Positions 21,725 through 32,773 of a DNA stretch of 64,000 bases are shown here, piece by piece. The DNA comes from Adineta vaga (taxonomy: Eukaryota; Rotifera): contig CP075497.1 of the NCBI GenBank assembly GCA_021613535.1, forward strand, positions 11,780,001 to 11,844,000. Direction: 5' to 3'. Made by a program: the position numbers and the translations under genes. The notes beneath the pieces are model-generated. The model was not told where the DNA came from and made no database searches. It saw nothing but the letters and a program-made list of their open reading frames with translations. The stretch's first letter is position 1, and every line of letters starts with the position of its first letter.

Positions 21725-23594
21725 GATTTTCACTTATCCGTTCAAGAGCACAAATGATTCTAACTATTGAGAAATCTAGCAAGAGAAATAGAGAGAGAGA
21801 GAGGGAAAATGAGAGAGAGAAAAATGATCGATCAATCAAAATTATCATCATCATCGTTTAATTTTTTTCCAGTTGTTCTCTCTGCGTTCTTCAGTCAACA
21901 ATTGACGCAAGCAAGCAAGCAAGCAAGCAAAAGAGAGAGAGAGATAACACCTCGTTCTTTCTCTCTAATAAAATCCAATTGAACACGATTATCTGTCGGT
22001 TGAGCGAAACGAGAATTGTATTTGTGTATATATTTACTCTCCCATCATCGTTTATTAATTGACGGATATTAAAATATGTCAAACGCAAGCTGTCCACGAC
22101 TATGACTAACACGAACATGACAAATCATGATCAAAAGACAGAAAAAGAAAAAGAACTCTCTCAAGTTAGTGCTAAAGAACAATGCAGAATTAAGTTGAAG
22201 GACAAAAAAGTAAAGTTTTTCTTCTTCTTCTCCTTGTCATATGAATATTAACTTGTCGAAAGGTGATGGTTATACTTTTATTCAAGTGGATGTTTGCGTG
22301 TCGAAAGAAGAGAGTGTTAAATTCGACATGCCTGATAAATGTTTGATTCACATATAAAGTTATCAAGTGTTCATACATGACAAGTTGAGTCCTCTTCATT
22401 ATCTAAACTAATAAAAACAAGAAGATATTTTCAAATTTAATTCTTGATATTAGAAAAAATATTTATCATTTGAATGAATATTGGTTTTGTTATCTGAAAT
22501 GTCTTTTATCAGATAATTGATAGTGATGATTTTGATCATCGAATGTGTTAAAATTAGTCAAATTTTATGAGACTATTTTTTTAATATATGAAGAAAATAA
22601 TGATTAGATAGAATGCTTTTTTTTCCTGCTTCTATTTGACTTTCGTGATTATCATCGATAATCGTGTTAAAATTCTTAGAAAACGTTTTTATTTGAATCT
22701 CTCATGTCGAAACAGAACTTTCTCCCATATCTCAATTAATATTAGTAACACATTAGTTTTGAGGATAGAAGAGCAGTTTGCAATGTCAATCAAAAGTTTT
22801 TCGATCCAATCAGCGCGTGTTTCTCTATCATTGTCTTTTTGTCGATTGGTTAACGAGTTGATTATCTACAAATTCATTGATTTGGTGTAAATTAAAAATA
22901 ATATCTACCCAAGTGTTTATTTGATCGTTATATCGATATGTTTTTCTCTTATTTATAGTTTTTGTTATCCACCAGATCTTGAAGTGATTCATTTACATTG
23001 TAAACTCCAAGTGTATCTGATATTTTAGGGAATAAGCAGCTCATCCGTCGGTGTTTAGATTTACGATTAACTACTTTACTCGTATGGCTTGTTTTAATAT
23101 CATTGATACATTGGAGTATCTATTGAACTTTTAATGAGAGCAATAATGATTGTAGTATAGATTTGAATTCCCCGATAACATTTCTTTCAGAATCCACATC
23201 CGCTCTCTTTTTGTCAGATTTCTACTGTTATATTTTGAAAATGAACGTAGATTTGTGATGTCTTTCTTAAAATAAATATAAAATTCTGTTTTTTTTGTGT
23301 GTTTATGAGCAGAAAAATTGTTAACATTAGTTCTTGTTATATGAATGTTTCTTACGCTATTTATTCAGAAAATAATGTTTCTAAATATCTCTATATATTT
23401 TGTTAAAAATTATCTAGACAAGAAGGGAGTGCTCTTTTCTGAAGTATTAATGCTAGAATGATTCGATGTTTATCTTGTCAATCTTCTCTTCATATATACA
23501 TTTTTTTTCTTTTTTCACTTCCTCAATTTCATACAAAAAGTACTTTAATTGAAATATAGATTATATCTAATACGATATCAGTTCTTTTATTACT
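21725..23594. other. MNX: Intergenic, 1.9 kb upstream of MNX
   Basis: This spacer lies between the 5' end of the homeobox gene and the receptor cluster. Apart from simple repeats close to the MNX start (21775-21960) I see no gene. Its size, large for this compact window, would fit upstream regulatory DNA of a developmental gene, but nothing specific is visible. Confidence 0.45.
21775..21960. repeat. GA-rich simple repeats and (CAAG)n
   Basis: GAGA tracts at about 21785-21822 and 21930-21943 flank a (GCAA) tetranucleotide run at about 21907-21930. They begin about 50 bp upstream of the MNX ATG on its coding strand side and could act as GAGA-type promoter elements; that is inference. Confidence 0.7.
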
Positions 23595-24663
23595 ATGTCC
23601 TCGATTTTAATACCTTCACTGTACAACACAGCAAGACAATATGAATATTACAGTACCGTTGTTGTTTTTGCTGTCGGAATATTTAGCGATCTTTCAAATA
23701 TAATCGTATTCTTGACATTGCGTTGCTTTCGAAGAAATCAATCTGCTTTCTACTTTACCACCGAAATGATCTCGAATATTGGATTGTTTCTTGCTATCTT
23801 TCCAGTATACTTTTATCGGACTACAACTGGTATTGATCTAGCTCGCAGTTCATTAATCTGGTGTAAAATAAAAGACGGACTATCAGGATCTTTTGGTCTT
23901 TGTTCACTTTATACAATTTGTTTTCAAACACTTGATCAATTCTTATCAACAAATCCTCGACCAAGTTATCGACAAATCAGTTCATTGAAATTAGCTCATC
24001 GATCTATCCTTTGTATTGTCTGTTTTGTTATTCTACATAGTGTTCCCTTTATGATTTTAACTGGAATTCAATCATCTGGTTCCTGTGATATATCTAGCGA
24101 TGCCGTTAATTCTTATAATACATATTTCTATTATCCAATTTTGAGCAGTGCTCTGCCGCTAGTCATCGCTGTTACCTTTAGCTCATTAGCCTATCGTAAT
24201 GTTCGTCGAATTGTGCGAAGACAAATTCCTGTTGTTCGTCGTCGATTGGATCGACAACTGACATTGATGGTATTAACACGTGTTGTGAGTCTTATTCTGC
24301 TCGGTTTACCCTACATTATCTATAGTATCTATCGATTAAAACTTCGTGCAACCGATGACAATCAATTGGAAATGGCTGTAGCTAGTTTAACAGGTGCTAT
24401 TGTATATTCGTTGTTATATTTGAATTTTGCAGTAAGATATAATTTTATTTGAAACTTATAACTGATTGTTGGTTGTTTAGACGAGCTTCTATCTGTTTCT
24501 GATTGTATCCAGTCGATTTCGTCGACAAGTGAAACAAGGAATAGTGAAGAAATGTTGGACATGGTTACTTAGTTTATGCCAGAGAGACAATATGGGAAGA
24601 AGTAGAAATCAAATTAATCCAGAGTTGGCTCATGGAACAGTATCAGATGTTGAATCTATTTAA
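23595..24663 (+). CDS. Seven-transmembrane receptor (copy 2)
   Basis: Exons 23595-24431 and 24481-24663, with a 49 bp phase-0 intron in TM7, give 339 residues. Family marks are CFRRNQSAFYF after TM1, LIWCKI at TM3, DQFLSTNPRPSYRQISS in place of DRY, an ECL2 Cys in SGSCDI, and FYYPI at TM5. The loop 3 block reads YRNVRRIVRRQIPVVRRRLD, TM7 ends LNFA|TSFYLFLIVSSRFRRQ, and the tail is KKCWTWLLSLCQRDN...SDVESI. The latter half is nearly identical at DNA level to copy 3, 1.86 kb downstream, except for a diverged ECL2 block. The ligand is unknown; a chemosensory or peptide role is conceivable but unproven. Confidence 0.92.
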
Positions 24664-25453
24664 TAATATTTTTACATCATACAAGAGTTTCAACCATTTG
24701 ATAAAACCGTGAATTAATGTTTATGAACAATACTATGCGTTTACTGAATGTAAATAAACGAATTTGAGGGTGTGTTTGTGAAGATATCTATTTTTCTTGA
24801 TCTTCTCGTAACAAATGAATACGAATTAATATATATGGATACATAGTTTCAAATGATTTTTGTAAATAATTATTGAAATTATCGTATCAAATACTCAGAT
24901 TCATCTTCTAATTAAGATCATCAAAGGACAAGCACATGTTGTCTTCACTGTGTTGCATTCTATAGATGAAAGCAAAAAAACTGTCAAGACACTTTTAAAT
25001 CACATCAATGTCTATCTCTTCCATTTATTACAGTAGCCGAGCGGAAGTAATGAAGAAAAATATTTTCTATTTTCAATAATAACAATAGAATTTAGTTTGG
25101 CATACTTTCATCACTTTATCATAAAATTGAAGTTTTATTATTACATACACTTTAAGTTTGAATAATAGATTTCTACCATTTACCTTTTCGAACCAACAAG
25201 TTATTGATAAGCGATATTTCTCTTTTTCTTTTATGAGATGTTCAGGGGTGACTTATTTAAATATTTTAACTTCCTTTAACATATTCTTTTCTATGCTAGT
25301 TGCATTAAGATTTTATATTTTACTCTATGCTCGTATATTGTTTCTCAGATTGCTCCGAACTCTTCTTCATCATTTCATTTTTATATCATACTTTTTAAAA
25401 TATTATTCTATAACCAGGTTTTAGATTATTTCAATCATTCTATACATTAACAT
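24664..25453. other. Intergenic between receptor copies 2 and 3
   Basis: AT-rich spacer of 0.8 kb. The open frame at 25158-25424 is hydrophobic by composition and matches nothing. No feature supported. Confidence 0.5.
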
Positions 25454-26522
25454 ATGTCATCATCATTAATCTCCATACTTAATAATATAACACAACAATA
25501 TAGAGCTTATAGTAACATTCTCATTTTCATTATTGGAATGATTAGTCATTTCAGTAATATCATTGTATTTTTGACATTACATTGTTTTCGAAGAAATCAA
25601 TCAGCTTTCTATTTTATTGTTGAGTCAGTTTCGAATATTGGATTGTTTCTTATTATTTTCCCAGGAGTGCATTATTATGATTTTACTGGCATCAGTATAA
25701 CCTCTATCTCACTCTTCTGGTGTAAATTTTTGGCTTCTGTTTCTGAAATATTTGGCTTTATTTCATTATTTACCATTTGTTTTCAAACATTTGATCAATT
25801 CTTATCAACAAATCCTCGACCAAGTTATCGACAAATCAGTTCATTGAAATTAGCTCATCGATCTATCCTTTGTATTGTCTGTTTTGTTATTCTACACAGC
25901 ATCGCTTCTTTTGTTCTAATGGATATTCAATCTTCTGCTGGATGTGGAGTATATAATGCAGCAGCGATTATTTACTATTCCCATTTCTATTATCCAATTT
26001 TGAGCAGTGCTCTACCATTAGTCATCGCTGTTACCTTTAGCTCATTAGCCTATCGTAATGTTCGTCGAATTGTGCGAAGACAAATTCCTGTTGTTCGTCG
26101 TCGATTAGATCGACAACTGACATTGATGGTATTAACACGTGTTGTGAGTCTTATTCTGCTTGGTTTACCCTACATTATCTATAGTATCTATCGATTAAAA
26201 CTTCAAGCGACCGATGACAATCAATTGGAAATGGCTGTAGCTAGTTTAGTAGGTGCTATTGTATATTCATTGTTATATTTGAATTTTGCAGTAAGATATA
26301 ATTTTATTTGAACCTTATAACTGATCATTGGTCGTTTAGATGAGCTTCTATCTGTTTCTGATTGTTTCCAGTCGATTTCGCCGACAAGTGAAACATGGAA
26401 TAGTGAAGAAATGTTGGACATGGCTGCTTAATTTATGTCAGAGAGACAATATGGGAAGAAGTAGAAATCAAATTAATCCAGAGACGGTTCATGAAACAGT
26501 ATCAGATGTTGAATCTATTTAA
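25454..26522 (+). CDS. Seven-transmembrane receptor (copy 3)
   Basis: Exons 25454-26290 and 26340-26522 (49 bp intron, same TM7 position and phase) give 339 residues, exactly the length of copy 2. TM1-TM3 and the ECL2 region (SAGCGVYNAAAIIYYSH) differ clearly from copy 2. The segments DQFLSTNPRPSYRQISS...CIVCFVILHS, AYRNVRRIVRRQIPVVRRRL, TM6-TM7 and the tail are almost unchanged. ATG 25454 is supported by alignment with the start of copy 2 (MSS(S/I)LI). Both have an intact frame, so both are probably functional. Confidence 0.92.
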
Positions 26523-27839
26523 TAATTTATATATAGAGATAACGGAGATATGATTATAGTCACGCTTACATTCTTGCTTTCTAGAATATTTTCATGTATT
26601 TTACTTGGGAGTTAGTTTTTTAGTTTATTAAAAAAATTACAAACATAATCCATTCTTCTTTTGAATCGATCATTGAGAAGCAAATGCATGGTCGAATAAC
26701 ATTTAACAAGAACGCGGAGAAGAAAACCCGTGAGAATTCTCACGTACTTGACTTCGTTGTTTGATTCATGTAGAAAAAAAGGGTATTCTGTGTATTTTTA
26801 ATCATAAATTGATTGAAGAAGAACCGGTTTATATGATATTTCAAAATATAATAGAAAAATTATCATTTTACGAGGTCATAAACAATAAAAGATGCATTAT
26901 TCTACTTTTCTCTCCATGATGATATGATTCATTAGTATTTAAATAACTGATTGCTTAAGACAATATATAGGAAAAGCATTATGAACACACAGTACATCCT
27001 TCTCGGTCATTGAAATTGAATGTCATATCAAACAACCTGTTATGTAAAATAATTTATATTGTTTTTCAAGGAACTATCAGAATTTTTACTATTATTTTGA
27101 CAGAATATATTTAAATTCATGTGAGTTTTAGAATTTATAGTAAAAGGAAGTACGTCAAAAATCTTAGACATCGTTCAAGAAGTTTACTATATTGAATTCT
27201 ATGGAAATAATGATAGAAAGTCAGATCACGCGTTATATCGTGGAAAATGTATTAAAATCCATGAATTAAGTTCTATTTTATCCCATCTTTGACTACATAA
27301 GGAGTATCTATTGAATTATACAATAATGGTTCATTCGATTGACTTTCCTAAATGATGATTACAAATAAATCAATTGATAGTTCATTCATTTCAACGATAA
27401 ATCGTTGTTTTTAAGTTCGAGAATCAGTCTTTTATGAAGTAAATCATCTCGGATAAACTGTTCTAGATTTTAATGCTAAATATGTATTGTTGTTTTTCAA
27501 TTAAGAAGATTTCTCTTCAATATTCAATATTTATTCTTGTTGAAAAAATTATTTTATTCCCTCAAGTTTGTCACTTTCTTGACAAAAGTGGGCGAACTGT
27601 CAAAATAAATTTCTTCCAAATTTCATTTCGATAGTTTGTGAAGACAATGACGAGAAATCTTATGAAATACTTATTTTCAAAGTGAGCTGTCATGTCATTA
27701 AATATCACCTTCTTTACTCTACGACCTACAACAATGATATTCATCTTTGGAATGATTGCAAATATTATTTTTTTCAACACATTTTCATCAATTTCTCACT
27801 GCTATTAATGACATGTATAGAAGAGCAAATTTTTAACGA
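26523..27839. other. Intergenic, 1.3 kb
   Basis: AT-rich spacer between receptor copy 3 and a receptor relic. No coding or repeat structure that I can support. Confidence 0.5.
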
Positions 27840-28067
27840 CACTCTTTTGATCTGTCTTCACTTTATACGATCTACTTCTTTATTTTGCATAATACATTCG
27901 TTTTTATCTTAACTGAATTTCGATCATCTATTAGATGTAAAATATTCAGTGTACTAATCAACTTCGCACGTATTGTGAGTTTTATTCTACTTGATTCATC
28001 GTATATTGTCTATCTATCAATGACAGACAATAATCAATTATGTTCAATCTGTATTATATGTATTTAA
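27840..28067 (+). pseudogene. Receptor-family relic
   Basis: Short pieces still match the receptor genes: CTTTATACGATCTACTTC resembles the TM3 region, and the frame FARIVSFILLDSSYIVYLSMTDNNQL mirrors TM6-ECL3 of copies 2 and 3 (LTRVVSLILLGLPYIIYSIY..TDDNQL). The DNA between is deleted and no full frame exists. It is a decayed receptor between copies 3 and 4. Confidence 0.65.
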
Positions 28068-28555
28068 TGTACAAGTATAACTAATAATATTTCATATTCA
28101 TATCTGATAACGGAAGAAACTGAACATAAAAAGGAGACGTTACTTATGAAACATCAAGGATGACAAATAAATGTCATTCTAATCATCATTAACGGTCGAG
28201 TGATACTACTGAGAATGTTTCATCTTTTTCTTTCGTAGTCTTTAATATCATTAGGAAACATTTTAAAATGTTATTATATCAGATTCGTATTACCGTTGAC
28301 ATGGATAGAAAAGAAAATGCTTCTTTTTTTCTTTTAGATATTATTCTATGCAGAGCAAAAAACACGCTTCAATGTCTAAAATGATGTATGCAAATGAAAG
28401 ATCAAAGAATTCATCGCGATCCATTTACTTCAATTAATCTATTTAACAAAAATCATGAAGGTTTCAAAGAATTATTTAGCAAAACAGGGAAGTAAATGAT
28501 CATTTTGTTTTTTGGAAAAATAGAGATAAAATATAAAACAACAAGTGTTCAGAAG
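28068..28555. other. Intergenic, 0.5 kb
   Basis: AT-rich spacer before receptor copy 4; nothing further seen. Confidence 0.5.
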
Positions 28556-29622
28556 ATGTCAACATTTCAAATAGTACAACTCATTGACAATATAACCAAT
28601 TCCTATGAATTGTATTCGAGTAGCATTATTTTATTTGTTGGAACAATTAATAATGTTTTACTTTTCCTAATCTTTACTAAATTACGTATCTTTCGTGGTA
28701 ATCAATGTGCTTATTATTTAAAAATTGGATCCATTACTGATATGAGTGTTTTACTCGCTACTTTACCAACTAATGTCATCGGTCAGATATTACATGCGAA
28801 TTAACAGCACGGAGTATAGTGTGGTGTAAGCTTCAACTCATGTGGTCATATAGTTGTGGTTTTTATTCGCTTTATATAATATGTTTTCTTGCTTTTGATC
28901 AGTATTTATCAACAAATCATCGTCAAAGTTGGCGACAAAAAAGTACAATTAAATTAGCTCATTGTTTAATATTTCTAAATTTAACTTTTGCATTATTCCA
29001 TGGAACACTTTTTCTTATTTTTGGAGAAAATGGTATAGCAGGATGTACTATCTATAATAGTATAGCAAGCCGTTATTTTACATTCTTTTATTATCCAATA
29101 TTAAGCGGTATTCTTCCATTGATTATTAGTGGTGTGTTTAGTTTATTAGCTTATCGAAATGTTCGTCGAATTGTTCGAAGACAAGTACCAATTGTACGAC
29201 GTCGACTTGATCGTCAAATGACAGCAATGGCTTTGGCGAGAGTATTATGTATTATCATTTTAGGTGTACCATTTCTTTGTTACAGTCTCATTCAAGTGAA
29301 TACAATATATAGTATTCGAGATTCTGTGGGAAGATCTGTTCTCAAATTATCATCAGTTATTACATTTTCATTACTCTATGCAAATTATGCAGTAAGTTGT
29401 TTGTTTTGATCAGTTTGTAAAGAACTTTTGCTTCTATAGATTAGTTTCTATGTATTTTTATTCATTTCGCCAAGATATCGAAGTCAAGTGAAACATTTCT
29501 TGGTAAAGAAATGTTGGCGTCAATTAACACAATTATGTAGTGATAGATTAACCGTTCCAATGAATAATCGAATCGTACCAGATGTCGAACTGAACGATGC
29601 ATCTGTTGTCGAATCGATATAA
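28556..29622 (+). pseudogene. Seven-transmembrane receptor (copy 4) with a frameshift
   Basis: Begins at ATG 28556 (MSTFQIVQLIDN). TM1-TM2 read through to ILHAN and a TAA at 28802. The next residues expected from the paralogues (ELTARSIVWCKLQLMW) are present in the +1-shifted frame, so one base seems lost near 28797-28802. Downstream everything is intact: DQYLSTNHRQSWRQKSTIK, FYYPI, YRNVRRIVRRQVPIVRRRLD, TM6, the TM7 intron (29392-29439) and exon 2 at 29440-29622 ending in VVESI. Because only one lesion is visible it is either a young pseudogene, an allele-specific break or a sequence error. Repaired length would match the family (about 335-340 residues). Confidence 0.8.
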
Positions 29623-29861
29623 TTATTTACACATTGGATGAAAATCTGATTTTAAAGTTAGAAAAAGTATTTTCCTAATCTCTTTCTCGCTCATGTTGCG
29701 AGAAAGTTTAGATAAGGATAATATTAATTACGTAATTTCATCTCCGGAAACGTCTTGATAAAGTCACTTTTCCTATACTTATGTTAATGTAATAAATCTC
29801 TCTAACAAACGGTAAGATCATATTTCAAAAACATTTTTTTTTATTCAACAGCAAAGTCTAT

Positions 29862-30957
29862 ATGCATCACACGATAATGTCAATCGATCCTGCCATTTAT
29901 CGAATAGAAGACCTTACTAGAACGTATATATTCTACAGTAGTTTAATCAATTTAGTTATTGGCACTTTCAGTAATATTCTCGTTATGTTAGTTTTTCTAA
30001 CTGCTCGGATATTTCGAAGAAATCAATGTGTATTCTATTTAATCGTCGAATCTATAGCGAATATTGGTTTAATCTTCGCATATCTTCCATTTAATATTGC
30101 TGGTGAAATTATAGGACAAAGCCCTGCTCAACTTTCATTGATCTGGTGTAAGGTTCAATTAACAAGTTGTTACGTATTTGGTTTATGTTCACTTTTAACC
30201 ATATGTTTCCTTTCATTTGATCAGTATTTATCGACGAATTATCGACAACAATGGAGACAAATGAGTACCATTCAATTAGCACATCGTTTGACTTTCGGGA
30301 ATATTTGTTTTGCGATTTTACATAATATTCTTTTTCTTATATTTTCGGAAATTGGTAAATTAGGATGCGCGATTTATAATCCAATTGTAAAGATTTATTT
30401 CAAAGTTTTCTTTTATCCAGTCTTAAGCGGTTTTCTACCGGGGATCATCTTAATTATATTAAGTTTTCTGACTTATCGAAATGTTCAATGGTTTCGACGA
30501 AGACGATTAGTGATTATACGTCGCCGATTTCATCGTCAAATAACAGCAATAGCTCTTGCAAAAGTAATATGTACTATTATATTAGGTTTACCATTTCTTG
30601 GAACGGCTCTATATGAATTTAATTTGAATAATAATGAAGCAGATGAAAAGACATTAGCGATTTATAAATTATTATCAGCAGTAGCACATTCATTATTGTA
30701 TATCAATTATTCAGTAAGTACAATAAAAAGATTTGGAAACTGTGAAAAGAAATTTTAATTCGATTTTTTAGTGCAATTTTTATGTATTTTTGTTTATTTC
30801 ATCACGATTTCGTCATCAAGCGAAACAATTTTTTGTAAAGAAATGTTGGTATCATTTAACACGAATGCCAAGTTATCGATTAACATTGTCAAGAAGCAAT
30901 CGTATAGTACCGGAAACTAATCTGAGAATTGCAACTATCGTCGAATCAATATCATGA
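29862..30957 (+). CDS. Seven-transmembrane receptor (copy 5)
   Basis: Exons 29862-30713 and 30772-30957, again split in TM7 in phase 0 (58 bp intron), give about 345 residues. The first or second Met (MSIDPAI, 29877) may be used. Typical family marks are IFRRNQCVFYLIVES, LIWCKVQ, DQYLSTNYRQQWRQMS, the Cys of KLGCAIY, and FYPVLSG. Loop 3 departs from its relatives (YRNVQWFRRRRLVIIRRRFH) while keeping its strong positive charge. The C-terminal exon NFYVFLFISSRFRHQAKQFF...KKCWYHL matches the others. It is the most diverged member of the plus-strand cluster. Confidence 0.9.
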
Positions 30958-31397
30958 AAATACAATGAACTAGTCGTTTGATTTTGTAATTAAATTTCAT
31001 TTAAAATAAAATAGATGATTGCAGAAATATCATAGTTTATATATGTTATTATTGCACAAAATCCCATTTCCTAACAGATGTTTCATGAATGTCAATTTAA
31101 ATATTTATTAGACACTTACTGACCTCTCTCATCTTTCTCATTGAATGGATATTATACTTTAACCATTTCTATTTAGTTGTACTTTGTGGGTATGAAGATC
31201 TTGAATAATCTATTCGCAATCCTATTGATATTTCCATGAAATTTCTTATAGATCAACATCGAATCTTTGTTCGACTTTCGTCCGAACGAATCATAAGACA
31301 ATCTTCACATACTTTGAATACCTTTTCTTTATTCGTCGTCTAGGGTTGAGATTGCTTCTTTTGTTTTCTAATTGATAACCTATCTCATCTCTTCTTT

Positions 31398-31399
31398 AG
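31398..31399 (+). promoter_or_regulatory. Candidate splice acceptor abutting the SHPK ATG
   Basis: The pyrimidine-rich CTCATCTCTTCTTTAG ends exactly at the ATG (31400). An untranslated 5' leader added by trans-splicing, or a 5'-UTR intron, would explain this. Confidence 0.5.
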
Positions 31400-32713
31400 A
31401 TGTATTCTCTCGGTATTGATATTGGAACAACTTCTTGTAAATTATGTGTTGTTTCATCCAATGAACAAAATCGTACTATTTTCTCAGAACAACTGACTCA
31501 TCATGCTCATATTCTTCAAAACGAGTTTCCTTCATACGATGAACAATCTTCCATGAAAATTTTGGAAATTGTTCAGACTCTTTTAAAGAAATCAGGTAGT
31601 TTGAAAGATGATTCATCGATAAAATCAATTCAAATCTGTGGTCAAATGCATGGCTTCATTCTTTGGTCGTCGAAATCACCGCGAACGATTGTTTCTTCAC
31701 TTGTTACATGGCAAGATCAACGATGTTCAAATGAATTTCTTTCCTCACTTGGTTCATCATTAACACATCTACGAACAGGTTATGGTTTAGCAACTTTATT
31801 ATGGTTAATCGAACAACAAAAAGGCAAAGATGATGATTTATTGAAATATGATCGAGCAGGAACTATTGCTGATTATGTTGCCACGATTCTTTGCGATGAT
31901 GAAATAACAAATAAATCACAAATATCAACTCAAATGGCAACGAGTTGGGGTGCAGTTGATAATAAATGGCCTGTTGAACATCGTTTATTACCAGAAATTG
32001 TTGAACCTGGTACAACTATTGGTTATTATAAAAAGACAATTCCGATTTATGTTGCACTTGGTGATTTACAATGTTCAGTATTTAGTTGTCAACCAGCAAG
32101 AAACGAAGGAATTATTAATATTTCAACATCAGCACAATTAGCTTTAGTTATTGATAAACTATCTTCCAATTCTTCTCAAATTCAAGGTGATAATCTTTTA
32201 TCATCCATGCGTGTTCCTTATTTTCAATCGAAAGATTTATTAGTCGCTGCTTCACTCAATGGTGGAAATATTCTTTCTGCTTTTGTTCATCTAGTACATT
32301 CATGGACTTCATCATTAAATAATGATCAGTCCTTCGATATGCTTTGGTCCCGTTTAATTCAACTTGGTCTTCAATCAACAACAACAATAGATAATATATC
32401 TGCTGCTCTTTTTGGTGAACGACATGATCAATCGATGTCTGCTTCAATAACAAATATTCGTTCGATTCATATGTCTCAATTGAATGATATTGGTTGTGTA
32501 TTTCGTTCGATATGTCATTGGATTATAAAGAACTTGTTTGAAATGTTAGAAAAAGATTCTTCAACAATCAAAGGGATTATTGGAACGGGTAGTGCATTGA
32601 TGAGAAATGGTGTTTTACAACGAGAACTTCGAGAAAGAGTTCAGTGTGAAGTGAAATTTAATGAACATTCCGATGCGGCTTATGGTTCTGCTCTATTTGC
32701 TTTGATACAATAA
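31400..32713 (+). CDS. SHPK: Sedoheptulokinase (FGGY carbohydrate kinase)
   Basis: A single exon of 437 residues. FGGY kinase marks in order: the phosphate-binding LGIDIGTTSCKL at the N-terminus, QICGQMHGF, LVTWQDQRC, TGYGLATLLWL, AGTIADYVATILC, SWGAVDNKW, VALGDLQCSVFSC, NISTSAQLAL, ASLNGGNILSAFVH, LFGERHDQ and GTGSALMRNGVLQ near the C-terminus. The pattern follows animal SHPK (CARKL), which phosphorylates sedoheptulose to sedoheptulose 7-phosphate and so feeds the non-oxidative pentose phosphate pathway in the cytosol. It is the first gene of a tight plus-strand array; monoamine oxidase starts 60 bp after its stop. It lacks introns, unlike its neighbours. Confidence 0.94.
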   Translation: MYSLGIDIGTTSCKLCVVSSNEQNRTIFSEQLTHHAHILQNEFPSYDEQSSMKILEIVQTLLKKSGSLKDDSSIKSIQICGQMHGFILWSSKSPRTIVSSLVTWQDQRCSNEFLSSLGSSLTHLRTGYGLATLLWLIEQQKGKDDDLLKYDRAGTIADYVATILCDDEITNKSQISTQMATSWGAVDNKWPVEHRLLPEIVEPGTTIGYYKKTIPIYVALGDLQCSVFSCQPARNEGIINISTSAQLALVIDKLSSNSSQIQGDNLLSSMRVPYFQSKDLLVAASLNGGNILSAFVHLVHSWTSSLNNDQSFDMLWSRLIQLGLQSTTTIDNISAALFGERHDQSMSASITNIRSIHMSQLNDIGCVFRSICHWIIKNLFEMLEKDSSTIKGIIGTGSALMRNGVLQRELRERVQCEVKFNEHSDAAYGSALFALIQ

Positions 32714-32746
32714 TCTTCGCTTTTGTTTCAAGTTAATTTTACTTTT

Positions 32747-32748
32747 AG
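32747..32748 (+). promoter_or_regulatory. Candidate trans-splice acceptor of the MAO gene
   Basis: TTAATTTTACTTTTAG lies in the 60-bp gap after SHPK and 25 nt before the MAO ATG. No room for a conventional promoter is left between the two genes. Confidence 0.55.
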
Positions 32749-32773
32749 ATAGAAAAAAAAAGAAGTTTTTTTA

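Noticed and set aside
27682-27912. Plus-strand ORF as a receptor gene
   Set aside because: Only the stretch after about 27840 resembles the receptor family; the rest matches nothing and has no conserved motif.
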